Shown: piece by piece, positions 20,979 to 29,034 of the stretch
Numbering within the stretch: position 1 is the first letter of the stretch
Layout: the number at the start of each line of letters is the position of its first letter
Source of the DNA: Ophiocordyceps camponoti-saundersi (nom. inval.)
Lineage: Eukaryota; Ascomycota; Sordariomycetes; Hypocreales; Ophiocordycipitaceae
Direction of reading: 5' to 3'
Assembly: GCA_003339415.1 (NCBI GenBank)
Contig: PDHQ01000377.1
Coordinates: forward strand, 1 to 29,034
DNA length: 29,034 nt
Notes under the pieces: generated by a model
What the model was told of the DNA's origin: nothing
What the model saw: only the letters and a program-made list of their open reading frames with translations
Databases searched by the model: none
Made by a program: the position numbers and the translations under genes

Positions 20979-21140
20979 GTACGGAGGCGACTAGCGGTAA
21001 CGCTAGACGTGGCGAGAGGGGGAGAGGGAGAAGACGACGAGGCGCGGAGTATAAGGGCGGTAGTAGCGGTAGCGGCGGAGGGGTTAGGCGAGGAAGGGGA
21101 GAGGGATATAGCGAGGAGGAGAAGGGGGACTTTACGATAA
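20979..21140. other. GC-rich, CpG-rich island
   Basis: A block of roughly 160 bp rich in gcgg/gagg/cgg strings, with much higher GC than anything else in the window. Frames on both strands (20949-21140 on +, 20968-21150 on -) are open only because TA is rare here. The + one starts with GTG. In the relic frame it reads as Arg/Gly-rich. Confidence 0.6.
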
Positions 21141-21802
21141 TATAAGGCACCGCGATTACGGCGAGGCGAAATAAGTTATCGGAAGGAAGTAATAGGTAGC
21201 GGGCGTGTAAAATAGGATAGAATAACTAATACGGACAGCTAGCCGGAAAGTATTAGGAGTCTAATATCGTAAACGGTAGCTAGCGAGAGAAGTAGTAAAA
21301 TACTTATAAGTTCTTAGGGGAAGAGCTAATTAATTACGGGTCTATATCGCTAATATCTAAGAGGGATAAATACTAGCTTGCGAACATAATAATTAGGCAA
21401 AGGTACGCTTTATCGGGATAGTATAAATAAAAGGTAAGGTAGAGTATATCTTTTATAAGAGACTACTTAAGGCGTTTAGCTTTAAGTATAAGGGATACGA
21501 CTTAATAGCGTGCGTAATATATAAGAAGGTTATATATTTAATAACGTAGAAGTAAGCGGCGGTAAGAAATCGAGATAATAATAATAATTCTACTAATCCG
21601 AAAAAGAGGCCTAGGTTCTAGTAGTTATTTTTTTTTTAACTTAAGAGATAAAAAGATATACTTTAAGAAATATATATAGGAATATATATTATTTACGGTT
21701 AACGTTTTAAGAGATAGAAAGATAAGGGATAGGAGGGATAAGTTTAGAAGAGGAAGCTATAAAGGGACTTTAGTAGCGGTAATAGATAGGCCGAAGGAAA
21801 AT

Positions 21803-22388
21803 AAACGAAAAGCTAGTATAAAAAGTAAGTAGAAGCTTATTTAGGGTTTAGTTAAATAGTCCCCGAATACTTTTCCTCTCCTAAAAGCTTCTAAGTATTA
21901 GAATAACGAACGGCCCTTAAGATAAGGGAGCAGTTATAACTTAGTATATAGTATAGTTTAGTTTCCCTATAGAGAGGAAGGAATTAAGCTAGAATTAGCC
22001 CTTAACCTTATCTTCTTAGCTATCTAAAAGTCGTATATCGTAAGTTAAGTTTTAGAGGGGACTTATAGTAAAAACGATACTAAAGGAAATTACGGTTTTA
22101 TCTTATACTTTATAATTTTATACGACGAATTAGGGATTTAAAGATCCGTTTTAAAGCTTTTAATATCTAATTAAATAGTTCTTTACCCTTCTCTTTTTTT
22201 TCCTCCTATTTTTATATAGAAAATCGACCTCGAGTAACCTTACTTATAAAAAATTATTATCTAGCTATATACCTAAAGCAGAGCCCCCCTACCCCTTTAT
22301 AATAGCTAGCGACTACGGTAACTTAGGAAGATATATCTCGTACGTATCTATTACGCTTACTTAAGGTATCCTTCTCTCCCTGCTAAAA
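21803..22388 (+). repeat. 600-bp dispersed repeat, copy C (diverged)
   Basis: It shares the order of landmarks with copies A and B: gggtttagttaaatag, gtttccctatagagaggaagg, cgtaagttaagttttaga, tatagaaaatcgacct, and the right edge ggtatccttctctccctgct. It is clearly more diverged, with several indels and a poorly matched left edge. Confidence 0.65.
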
Positions 22389-23084
22389 TAGGCGGTATAT
22401 CTAAGCTTAAAGGAAAGCGAAATACTTAGGTTATATTATAAAGTAAAGTATAAGCTAAGCTCCTATAAATATAAGGGATTTAGAGTAGGCGTTAAGAGAG
22501 GCCTTTTCGTAAATTCTAAAGTAGTTCTATATTTAATATAGTTATAATACTAGTATAGGTGCTAAACTTTATAGATATATCTTAAACCTCCCTAGTCTCC
22601 GAGTTATAGTAAATAAGGCCGATATTAAAGCTAGCTATAGATTCTTATTAGCGGGGAGTAGATTAAAGGGAGTTAATACCGTCGGAGGGATTTATCGTAA
22701 TTTAGAGAGTAGAAGGCGGAAGGTAGTTTAGAGAGTAAGAGAGGCGATTATAGTAAGCGGCCTAGATAGCGTCCTAAGTATCCTAAAACTTTATTTTATT
22801 ATATTTAGTTAGTTTTAACCGTAGATTTTCTTTTTTTTTAAAGTAAGGTTAATATTTTATATAATTTATATAACGGGTAAGTGCTACGACCTAAAGGCTA
22901 GTTACTATAATAGCTTTCTCTATAGCGGTAAGCTAGGTAGGGGTATACTACGTAGTAAGGTAGGATATATTAGAGGTTAGGTTAACGGACTTATTAGCTT
23001 ATTATAGAAAGTAAGCAAGGTAAGCTTAATTATTACGGATCTCTATAAAATATATCTCCTATTATTCTTTAAGTTAATAAAGGA
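22389..23084. other. RIP-mutated sequence, no gene assigned
   Basis: Stops in all frames. A T run (~22829-22838) and a few moderately open patches occur, but none is long enough to call. Confidence 0.35.
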
Positions 23085-23600
23085 GAGAGATAATAGTTAT
23101 AAAGAGTTCGGGAATAAATTACTCGGAAGATATAGTAGAGGTAAGGATAGCGGTAGCGTATATTAATATATACCGAGTAGAAGAGTAGGGTAGAGTATTA
23201 GCTTAAGCTTAGATAGAGATATATAAAAGAGTAGGGGGTGGTAGGGAAGGAGGGGGTTTTATATCCGAAGAAACGGGGAGGTGAATATATCGTATCTTAC
23301 TTAAACGTATAAATAAAAGGACGGTAAAGTAGATTAGAGGCGTGGTAATAAAAACGGCAAAGAAATACTAACGAAAAGAAGAGAGAAGAAGGGCGTTTAT
23401 TTCCGTTTCTTTAAGGGAGGTAAGGTTATTATGCGGCTATAAATCGCTAGGGGAATTAGGAAAATAATAATATCGGTATCGATTATAAACGTTTAAGGCG
23501 TTTATATATTACGGTAAGATACGATAAGATTCGATAAGATACGATAAGATAGGGAAAGCTAAAAACCTAAGAAGGGAGAAAAAGCGTAACGAAGCTTATA
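23085..23600 (+). pseudogene. Weak coding relic, basic, not recognised
   Basis: One + strand frame is open except for RIP-type stops from ~23085 to ~23600. It reads as Lys/Arg/Gly-rich (for example around 23330-23430). The high purine content of this strand may by itself produce a low-stop frame, so this is only a possible relic. Confidence 0.22.
23511..23550 (+). repeat. Four 10-bp repeats around cgataagat
   Basis: The units acggtaagat, acgataagat, tcgataagat and acgataagat lie end to end. Each carries a GATAAG-like core. In this degraded setting that is more likely a simple tandem repeat than a cluster of GATA-factor sites. Confidence 0.85.
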
Positions 23601-24059
23601 TATAATAAAGTTAGGTAGTAAATAATAAAATAGTTTATTATAAATTTATAATAGCTACGCTTAATAGTATAGGGTGGCTAGTTAAGAGGCATAACGCCCT
23701 ATAATAAAAGTATAGATAGAGGGAGAAATTATACGACCCCGGCCCCTATCCTTAATCCTTTTTAGATAGATAGTCACACTTAGGTAAAATTAAGCACGGC
23801 GATTTTACTTCTTTAAGGCACTTATTTTCCCTTACTATGCCGCTGCTAGATAGTAAGGAGGAGAAGGAGGGTAAATATATAAACCGAAGAGAGGGACGTA
23901 AGAGGGGTGGACCGCTACGGTTTAATAACTAGACTTAAAGGCAGGTAGTTAGCTAGAGGGAACGTTAGGGGGTAACGTAGGATAGGGACTAAAAGTATTA
24001 ACTAGCTTCTAAGAACGAGTTAATATATTACGGCTATAAGATTATAAGAGGCTTTATAT

Positions 24060-24296
24060 ATAGGTAATTAGCCCTCGCTATCGTTAATAGGGTCCTGCTA
24101 GCCCTCTCTGCGAGGCTATTCTCCTATAGATTATACGGGGGCGAATAAGGCAGAACGAGGCTATCTTCTCGTCTAAGGCCTTAATCGCCTCGCTTTTAAA
24201 CTCGTAAGCATTGTCGAAAGCTATTATAGCTACGGGAATTCCTCGTAAAAAGATATTAAGCTATCTTTTCTATTAACGAAGAAGCTAAAAGGATAC
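24060..24296 (-). pseudogene. Fragment of a Ty1/Copia-type retrotransposon integrase
   Basis: On the - strand one frame contains AFDNAYEFKSEAIKAL (D codon at 24213-24215), matching the second-Asp DNxxEF(K/T)S block of copia integrases. After a frameshift a second frame contains ENSLAERASRTLLTIARA (24070-24120), matching the conserved NG(V/L)AER.NRTL block with the catalytic Glu at 24106-24108. Asp and Glu are about 36 codons apart, as expected for the D-D-35-E core. Upstream codons (toward 24296) are compatible with the integrase core but hold RIP stops. The first catalytic Asp would lie beyond ~24296, where repeat copy D takes over, so the element is truncated, frameshifted and dead. No reverse transcriptase or RNase H motif was found nearby. 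Confidence 0.62.
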
Positions 24297-24598
24297 CTAC
24301 TAACCTTATATTTTAAACTTTATACTTTTAAACTATAAATTACTAATTTAAATACTTATTTTAAAGTTTTTAGCATCCGATTAAATAGTTTTCGTCTTCT
24401 TTATTCTTTCCCCTCCTATCTCTATATAGAAAACCGACTCCTTATTATTTTCCCGATAGAGAATTACTATCTAGCTCTTCCCTCTAAAGCTAGAGATCCC
24501 CCCCTATATTAGTTAAAGACTATAGTTACCTAAGAAGTTACGCCCCTTAGGTATCTGCTGCGCTTGCTTAGGGTATCCTTCTTCCCCCGCTAAAGTGC
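24297..24598 (+). repeat. 600-bp dispersed repeat, copy D (right half only)
   Basis: It matches the right half of copies A/B, from tactaaccttatattttaaac to ggtatccttcttcccccgct. The left half is absent, and the block abuts the copia integrase fragment. It is the least RIP-mutated copy at its right end (tctgctgcgcttgcttaggg, where A and B have tctactacgctta). Confidence 0.7.
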
Positions 24599-25577
24599 CC
24601 TTTTTCTACTTAAGAAAGTAAGTAGTTATAATAAAAATCTAATACTATCCGCTAGATTAGGACTAACTATCTCGCTTAAAGGATACGAAGATCTTAATAT
24701 AATTAGCTACTACGCTAAGGGCTATTCTTATAATTAACGCGGGTATAATTAAAGATACTATTAGGATTAAAGGAGTAGTATATTAGCCGTCGTCTATCCC
24801 TTATTTACGCCTGCGTTTATTATTCTTACGATAGACGCGGTTACGATAGTTAAGGATTAGGCCGATAGTAATCGAAAATATCCGCGTCCTTAATAAGAGG
24901 AAATAAAGGCAAGACGATAAAGGTATTAGCGATAGGTATTAGACTAGAACTCCGACCCTAATAGTGTCGTCGACTATAGAGGAAGTAATAAGAAAATAAG
25001 AAAAGATACGTATATTTCCGAAAGCTAATAAGCGAGGGGTTATATTTATTTAGTAATATAATTAGATATAATCCGTAATTAGGTAATTAAAAGGGCGTTA
25101 CTCTAAAACTTTATATTAATAATTAGGGTAACGTTAATTTATCCTATAAAGCTATTAATCGGTATATCTTACTACTTATATATACCTTACTAGGAAGCTA
25201 TAAGGGGCTGCAAGACTAGTAGTTATCGTTACTTTTATACGAGTACTAGTTAGATATATATTTATATTTTAATAAAGATTTTTTTTTATAATATTATTAC
25301 GAATATAAATTACGTAATAGTAATAGGATCTATAGAGCACGCCACAGTTACTCGTATAGGTAGTCCGACGCTTAAATATAATATTACGATATATATTATT
25401 CTCGTAGTTTAAATACTAACTTTATAAACTATACTAGTCTTATAGAAATATAGAGCGCTAATTAGCTAAGCTAGCTAGTATTCTACTTATCTAATTAGCG
25501 GGTCTTTGTTTTCGGATTTACTTAATTACTACTTTCGGCGATAAATATATTTAATTATACTCGCCCCTGCCCGGCTA
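24599..25577. other. RIP-mutated sequence, no gene assigned
   Basis: AT-rich with stops in all frames. A few strings are less mutated (gagcacgccacagttactcg at ~25336). I looked for the continuation of the copia element and found none that I can support. Confidence 0.35.
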
Positions 25578-25645
25578 ATTATACCCTCTACCCCTTACGC
25601 TCTTTACGCTATTATACCCTCCACCCCTTAGGCCTTTATGCCGCT
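25578..25645 (+). repeat. Two-copy tandem repeat, ~33-35 bp
   Basis: attataccctctacccctta... at 25578 is followed directly by attataccctccacccctta... at 25611. Both end with a similar (g)ccgct/acgct tail. This is a short pyrimidine-rich minisatellite. Confidence 0.7.
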
Positions 25646-26047
25646 ACTTATATCTAAGTATACGCCTTTATCTTTTAGCTAGTTTATAAGGTAGTTAGGC
25701 ACTATCTATAGCCTTATTATTAGAGGTACTATTCTTAGCCTCTTATACCGTATTCTTCGTTACTCTTCCGGAGAAGCTAAGCGTTAACTAGGCTTTTAAA
25801 GTACCTTTTATAAGATATCGTATATAGGTTTATAGTTTAGCCTCTAATTTATTATCAGCTACTAGAAACCCTAATTAATATAGCTACGGGCTAGCTATAA
25901 GTACTAGATATTCGGTAGCTATTTATCTAGCAGTCCACCACGCTAATAATCCCTAGCTATCGCTAGTAATAGCTATATTCTTTAGCGTATCGTATATTTA
26001 GTAGCTTTTTACTTATCTATCTTAATAGCGACGGATATACCGTTTAC

Positions 26048-26077
26048 GGTAGCAATACTAAAGGCGATAATACCGAA
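26048..26077 (+). repeat. Two 15-bp units of the ggctgcgatactaaa family
   Basis: ggtagcaatactaaa and ggcgataataccgaa sit end to end. They lead straight into the 25-bp array, exactly as the four units at 26239 lead into a single 25-bp-like unit. Confidence 0.7.
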
Positions 26078-26146
26078 GGGGTTTAAATCCCCTATAACCG
26101 GAGGGGTTTAAATCCCCTATTACCGGAGGGGTTTAAATCCCCTATA
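26072..26146 (+). repeat. Three 25-bp units with near-palindromic core ggggtttaaatcccc
   Basis: Units start at 26072, 26097 and 26122. Each carries aggggtttaaatcccct, which is self-complementary apart from one T-T pair flanking the central A. Only one or two bases differ between units. A fourth, decayed copy lies at ~26293-26315 (ggggtttaaattcct). Confidence 0.9.
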
Positions 26147-26238
26147 AAGTTAGCTATAGCTACTAGGTAAGTATCTATAATAATAGCTAGAAGCGATAGC
26201 TATAATAAGGTTATAGAAACTAATATGTTACGATAAGA

Positions 26239-26298
26239 GGCTGCGATACTAAAGGCTGCGATACTAAAGGTAGTAATACTAGAGGCTATAATACCGAA
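26239..26298 (+). repeat. Four 15-bp units (ggctgcgatactaaa)
   Basis: The first two units are identical. The third (ggtagtaatactaga) and fourth (ggctataataccgaa) differ mainly by transitions. They are followed by the fourth ggggtttaaat unit, so the 15-bp plus 25-bp arrangement at 26048 is repeated here. Confidence 0.85.
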
Positions 26299-26459
26299 GG
26301 GGTTTAAATTCCTTAGGAGCGCAAGCCGACGAAAACTCCCTATCTTTAACGCTACCTAGGTAGGTAATCTACTACGCGGATAATCCCTTAGTTTAGGTTT
26401 AATCTCTAATACGATAATATTAGGTGAGAACTTAGCCTACATTATCTTAGCCGCTACCT

Positions 26460-26640
26460 CGAAAGATATAATATTAAGCGTAGTAGCGCCGGCTTTAGGA
26501 ATAAAAGAGGCGTATATAATATACGCTATCGTTTAGGATAGCGATCTAAGCTTAGTAAGTAACGAGGCACTTCCTTAATCTTATCGATCTCGTATATAGT
26601 TTTAAACTCTTAAATAGCGGTGGCCCTACGCTTCTTATAG
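26460..26640 (-). pseudogene. Possible short coding relic, not recognised
   Basis: On the - strand two different frames are unusually open over ~180 bp. One reads as a Lys/Arg-rich start followed by Leu/Tyr-rich sequence. I cannot tell which is real, or whether both are chance. Confidence 0.18.
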
Positions 26641-26670
26641 AGGAAGAATAGATCTTTATCTATTATATTA

Positions 26671-26998
26671 GTCTTTATCTATTATATCGGATTCGATTAC
26701 GTCCCGGTCCTTATATAGCTATACGGTATAATTATTCGTTATTCTTAGAGACCGGATATATAACAGGCACTATATAAGTACCCTCGCTTCTTAGGAGTTT
26801 ATTACGCTAATAATCCCTAGCTATAGCTAATATAGGTCTTTATCTGTTATATCGGATTTAACTATATCCTAGTCCTTACGTAGCTATACGGTATAACTAT
26901 TTATTATTCTTAGAGACCGGATATATAACGGGCACCGTAAAGGTACCCTCGCTTCTTAGGAGTTTACTACGCTAATAATCCTAATAGAGTTTTCCTTA
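26671..26998 (+). repeat. 165-bp tandem duplication
   Basis: gtctttatct recurs at 26671 and 26836, and attcttagag at 26741 and 26906, both 165 bp apart. Each unit includes agagaccggatatataac, ...taccctcgcttcttaggag, and one copy of the t(t/a)acgctaataatcc motif. The visible differences are mostly transitions. Confidence 0.85.
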
Positions 26999-27225
26999 GC
27001 GTTTCCTCGCTAGTATTATAGCCTCTATTAGCCGCGATCTATCCTCGGATTTCTACTTCTTAAGAGTCTACTATATTAATAATCCCTAGCTATAGCTAGT
27101 AATAGAGTCTTCCTCGGCGTTTCCTTACTAGTATTATAGCCTCTATTAGCTGCGATCTATCCTCGGATTTCTAAAGCTTTTACTTAGGAGTTTACTACGC
27201 TAATAATTCGTAACTTATAGATATT
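26999..27225 (+). repeat. 118-bp tandem duplication
   Basis: gtttcctcgc at 27001 and gtttccttac at 27119 start matching blocks that share tagtattatagcctctatta and gcgatctatcctcggatttct. Each unit again ends with a motif copy. It follows directly on the 165-bp pair. Confidence 0.85.
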
Positions 27226-27366
27226 AGCGGAAGCCCTAATAGCTAAAGAAAGAAGAGAAAAGTAGGCGGATAGTTTACTACGCCGATAATCTAGTTTAGA
27301 TAAGCTAACTACTACGCTAATAGTCTACTACGTTAATAATCTAAATTTACTACGCCGATAATTTAC

Positions 27367-27385
27367 TACGCGGATAATCCGCGTA
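27367..27385. repeat. Perfect 19-bp inverted repeat
   Basis: tacgcggataatccgcgta has 9-bp arms around a central A. It arises where the cgcggataatcc variant of the dispersed motif meets a cgcgta tail; partial versions occur at ~27520-27545 and 27405-27415. Confidence 0.85.
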
Positions 27386-27545
27386 GCTATCTACTACGCT
27401 AATAATCCGCGTAGCAATTTACCACGCCGATAATCTAGTCCGGATAATCCGGAACTTAAGGATATAGGCGGATAGTCTACTACGCTAATAATCTAAATCT
27501 ACCACGCTAATAATCTACTACGCGGATAATCCTAGTCCGCGTAGG

Positions 27546-28140
27546 TAATCTGCTTACTTATACTCTACGCGGTAGAGGTAGATAGTAAAGAGGCGGGCGA
27601 TACGGTTTAATAACTTATCCTCCTTCCTCTAGTAGCGGTTATCTTCCTCGTTATATATTTTTCGGGTAGTAGCTTAGGTAGAGGTAAGGTTAAGGAGGGG
27701 CTACTACCTTAAATTTATCGAATTCCGTAATCTTCGCTATAATACCTTTTTAATCGGGGTATTATTAAGCTTTTCGAATAATAGCTATATTATTACTAAC
27801 TCCTATATTAAGTTTTAATATATAAGTAAAAAGGCTAACTAGAAGAGGGTGCGTCTAGTTATATTTATTTTACTAAAAGTCCCTATCTTCCTCGAGACTT
27901 CTAAACTTTAATAAGTTATCTTTTTAGGCGTTATACCCTAAGGGTTTCGAACTATAGTAGAATAGGGTCGGTTTGCGATAGGGGTCTTTAGGGGCTTTAG
28001 GAGGGTAAGGATACTTTTTGCTTCTATAGTAGATAACGGGTTATAATAGGCTAAGGAAGGGGGGAAGAAGAGGGGGAGATAATACTTAGAAGGAGGAGGA
28101 GGGAGGAGGGTAGAAGGTAAAGATACTTTTTACTCCTAGG
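27546..28140. other. RIP-mutated spacer with a purine tract, no gene seen
   Basis: No motif copies occur between ~27545 and 28150. A G/A-rich tract lies at ~28050-28115 (gggggaagaagaggggg... and gaaggaggaggaggg). No coding frame is evident. Confidence 0.4.
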
Positions 28141-28234
28141 GTATAGGCAGTCCACCACGCTAATAATCCGCTACTAGGTAGCAATATCCCTTACGCTAAT
28201 AGCCCGTTAGTTTTAGGAATAGTTATCTTATTAG

Positions 28235-28264
28235 CCCCCCCCCCCCCCCCCCCCCCCCCCCCCC
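28235..28264 (+). repeat. Poly-C run of 30
   Basis: An uninterrupted C run between ttag and tagcccgagtccgg. Confidence 0.9.
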
Positions 28265-28684
28265 TAGCCCGAGTCCGGATAATTCGCCGCTAGGTAGCAG
28301 GCAGTCTACTACGCTAATAATCCGCTAAGTTAATTACTACGCCGTCAATAGCCGAGGCTAATCGAGGCTATATTAGGCTATCCTCCCTAAGCAGACACTC
28401 CCTAAGGTAAGTTCCCGAACTATAAGCTTTCGTTTACCGTTAGGATAGACTATATCGGCCTTCGTTATAATAGTTAGTATAAGCTTAGTCGAGTCCGGAT
28501 CCTACCTTTAGTATTAAAAGGTATATATCCCGGATAATATAAAGCCTATCCCTAAGCGATAGCTTATCTAAAACCTTTATATAGACGTCGTTAACCTTCG
28601 CTATATATATTTTTTAGGAAGGGCGGTAGCGTCTCCCCCGGCCCGGCTGCGATAATTAGGAGCCGTCTTCGGTTCTATAGATAG

Positions 28685-28708
28685 CCCCCCCCCCCCCCCC
28701 CCCCCCCC
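28685..28708 (+). repeat. Poly-C run of 24
   Basis: An uninterrupted C run between atag and taagtccggatag. Its flanks resemble those of the run at 28235: ...tag before, ta(g/a)...gtccgga after. Confidence 0.9.
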
Positions 28709-28875
28709 TAAGTCCGGATAGTTAGTAATCTACTATACTAATAATCCGGAACTTAAAGACGCAGGCCCGCCTCGCCGTCGAACTAGACGCTAATAGCCTA
28801 ATCGGGCCCGATATTACGCTACGCCCGGAACCCTTTTATAAGCGTCTCGATAGTCCACTACGCTAATAATCCGTA

Positions 28876-29034
28876 ACCTATAAACGTAAGTCCGCGTACC
28901 CTAACCTTCGGTAATAAGGACAATTTTTTAGATCTACTTAAGCTTCTTAGTAAAGGTTTCTATTATATCGATGGCCACGATAATAAGGGGGGGGGGGGGG
29001 GGGGGGGGGAAAATCACTAACTAAAAAAATAAAA
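28876..29034 (+). other. Window end with a 23-base poly-G run
   Basis: Degraded sequence with an uninterrupted G run at 28987-29009, followed by aaaatcactaac. A few CpA/TpG-bearing strings survive here (gatggccacgat at ~28970). No gene is seen. Confidence 0.7.

Larger units (their letters stand above)
19263..21640 (+). pseudogene. Relic of the same unidentified gene, second copy and C-terminal end
   Basis: Because the duplicate is shifted by 1801 bp (three times 600 plus one), the relic reading moves to codons at positions equal to 1 modulo 3. That same frame continues without a shift past the end of the duplicate, through the GC-rich block at 20979-21140, to ~21640. This supports a single + strand gene reaching a C-terminus near 21635. 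The 20979-21140 part reads as very Arg/Gly-rich. The tail has a run of Asn (~21574-21585) followed by a short basic KKRPRF that looks like a nuclear localisation signal. No catalytic motif was recognised. It is inactivated by many TAA/TAG codons. Confidence 0.45.
25935..28875 (+). repeat. About 20 same-orientation copies of a ctactacgctaataatccg motif
   Basis: Copies with 0-4 changes occur near 25935, 26351, 26811, 26965, 27068, 27192, 27274, 27310, 27324, 27345, 27363, 27391, 27419, 27476, 27510, 27525, 28151, 28304, 28729 and 28852. Two of the best preserved read tccaccacgctaataatccg (25934 and 28150), which suggests CCACCACGC as the pre-RIP form. All copies I found are on the + strand. Dense, near-tandem copies at 27260-27540 alternate with isolated ones embedded in longer duplications. 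The motif's gcggataatccg variants recall terminal inverted repeats of pogo/Fot-like fungal DNA transposons, but no inverted partners were seen. Confidence 0.75.

Noticed and set aside
20949..21150. Overlapping + and - frames of 60-63 codons
   Set aside because: Both are open only because the block is GC-rich with little TA. The relic frame is a third one, and neither has an ATG-led, conserved-looking product.
25935..28875. CRISPR-like array from the regularly recurring 19-20-bp motif
   Set aside because: Spacing is irregular, spacers are not unique and themselves duplicate, and the setting is eukaryotic.
1..29034. Mitochondrial or bacterial AT-rich origin
   Set aside because: No mitochondrial genes, no bacterial gene density or ribosome-binding sites are present. 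The CpA/TpG depletion with retained CpG is specific for RIP.

Overview
The window looks like AT-rich, gene-empty heterochromatin from a filamentous ascomycete (Pezizomycotina) that has been through very heavy repeat-induced point mutation (RIP). The main evidence is dinucleotide use. CpA and TpG are almost absent, TpA is extremely common, and CpG is still frequent. That is the RIP signature (C to T in a CpA context) and not CpG deamination. I see no intact protein-coding gene, no tRNA or rRNA, and no CRISPR array. The few ATG/GTG-initiated frames over 60 codons are either stop-free islands inside RIP-ruined genes or artefacts of GA-rich satellites.

Layout. Bases ~122-2640 hold a long, stop-riddled relic frame on the + strand that I cannot assign. 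Bases ~3141-5990 hold small tandem repeats, copy A of a ~600-bp dispersed repeat, a second coding relic (~4263-4976) and a purine-rich tract. Bases ~6000-12561 are a satellite-like block: one truncated and two full head-to-tail copies of a ~2.74-2.91 kb unit rich in TA and GA microsatellites and 53/66-bp minisatellites. A sub-module of this unit (module A) recurs at ~13.0 and ~14.16 kb. Bases ~15.08-15.94 kb hold copies B and E of the 600-bp repeat. Bases ~16.3-21.64 kb hold relics of one or more + strand genes, including an ungapped 1.7-kb tandem duplication (17462-19177 and 19263-20978). Its copies are separated by nine exact copies of a 9-bp telomere-like unit. Copies C and D of the 600-bp repeat lie at ~21.8 and ~24.3 kb. 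Directly left of copy D, on the - strand, is a frameshifted fragment of a Ty1/Copia integrase, the one relic whose family I can name. The last 3 kb is a mosaic of short tandem duplications (15, 25, 118 and 165 bp), about 20 same-orientation copies of a motif close to ctactacgctaataatccg, and three long C/G homopolymers.

Nothing here looks like a working gene system. The window is best read as a layered repeat graveyard, perhaps pericentromeric or subtelomeric. The most informative points are the context bias of the surviving CpA/TpG sites (nearly all GCA/TGC), the ungapped duplication whose visible differences are transitions, the large tandem unit, and the dense motif mosaic at the right end. 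All repeat and relic calls come from reading by eye, so boundaries are approximate unless exact offsets are given.
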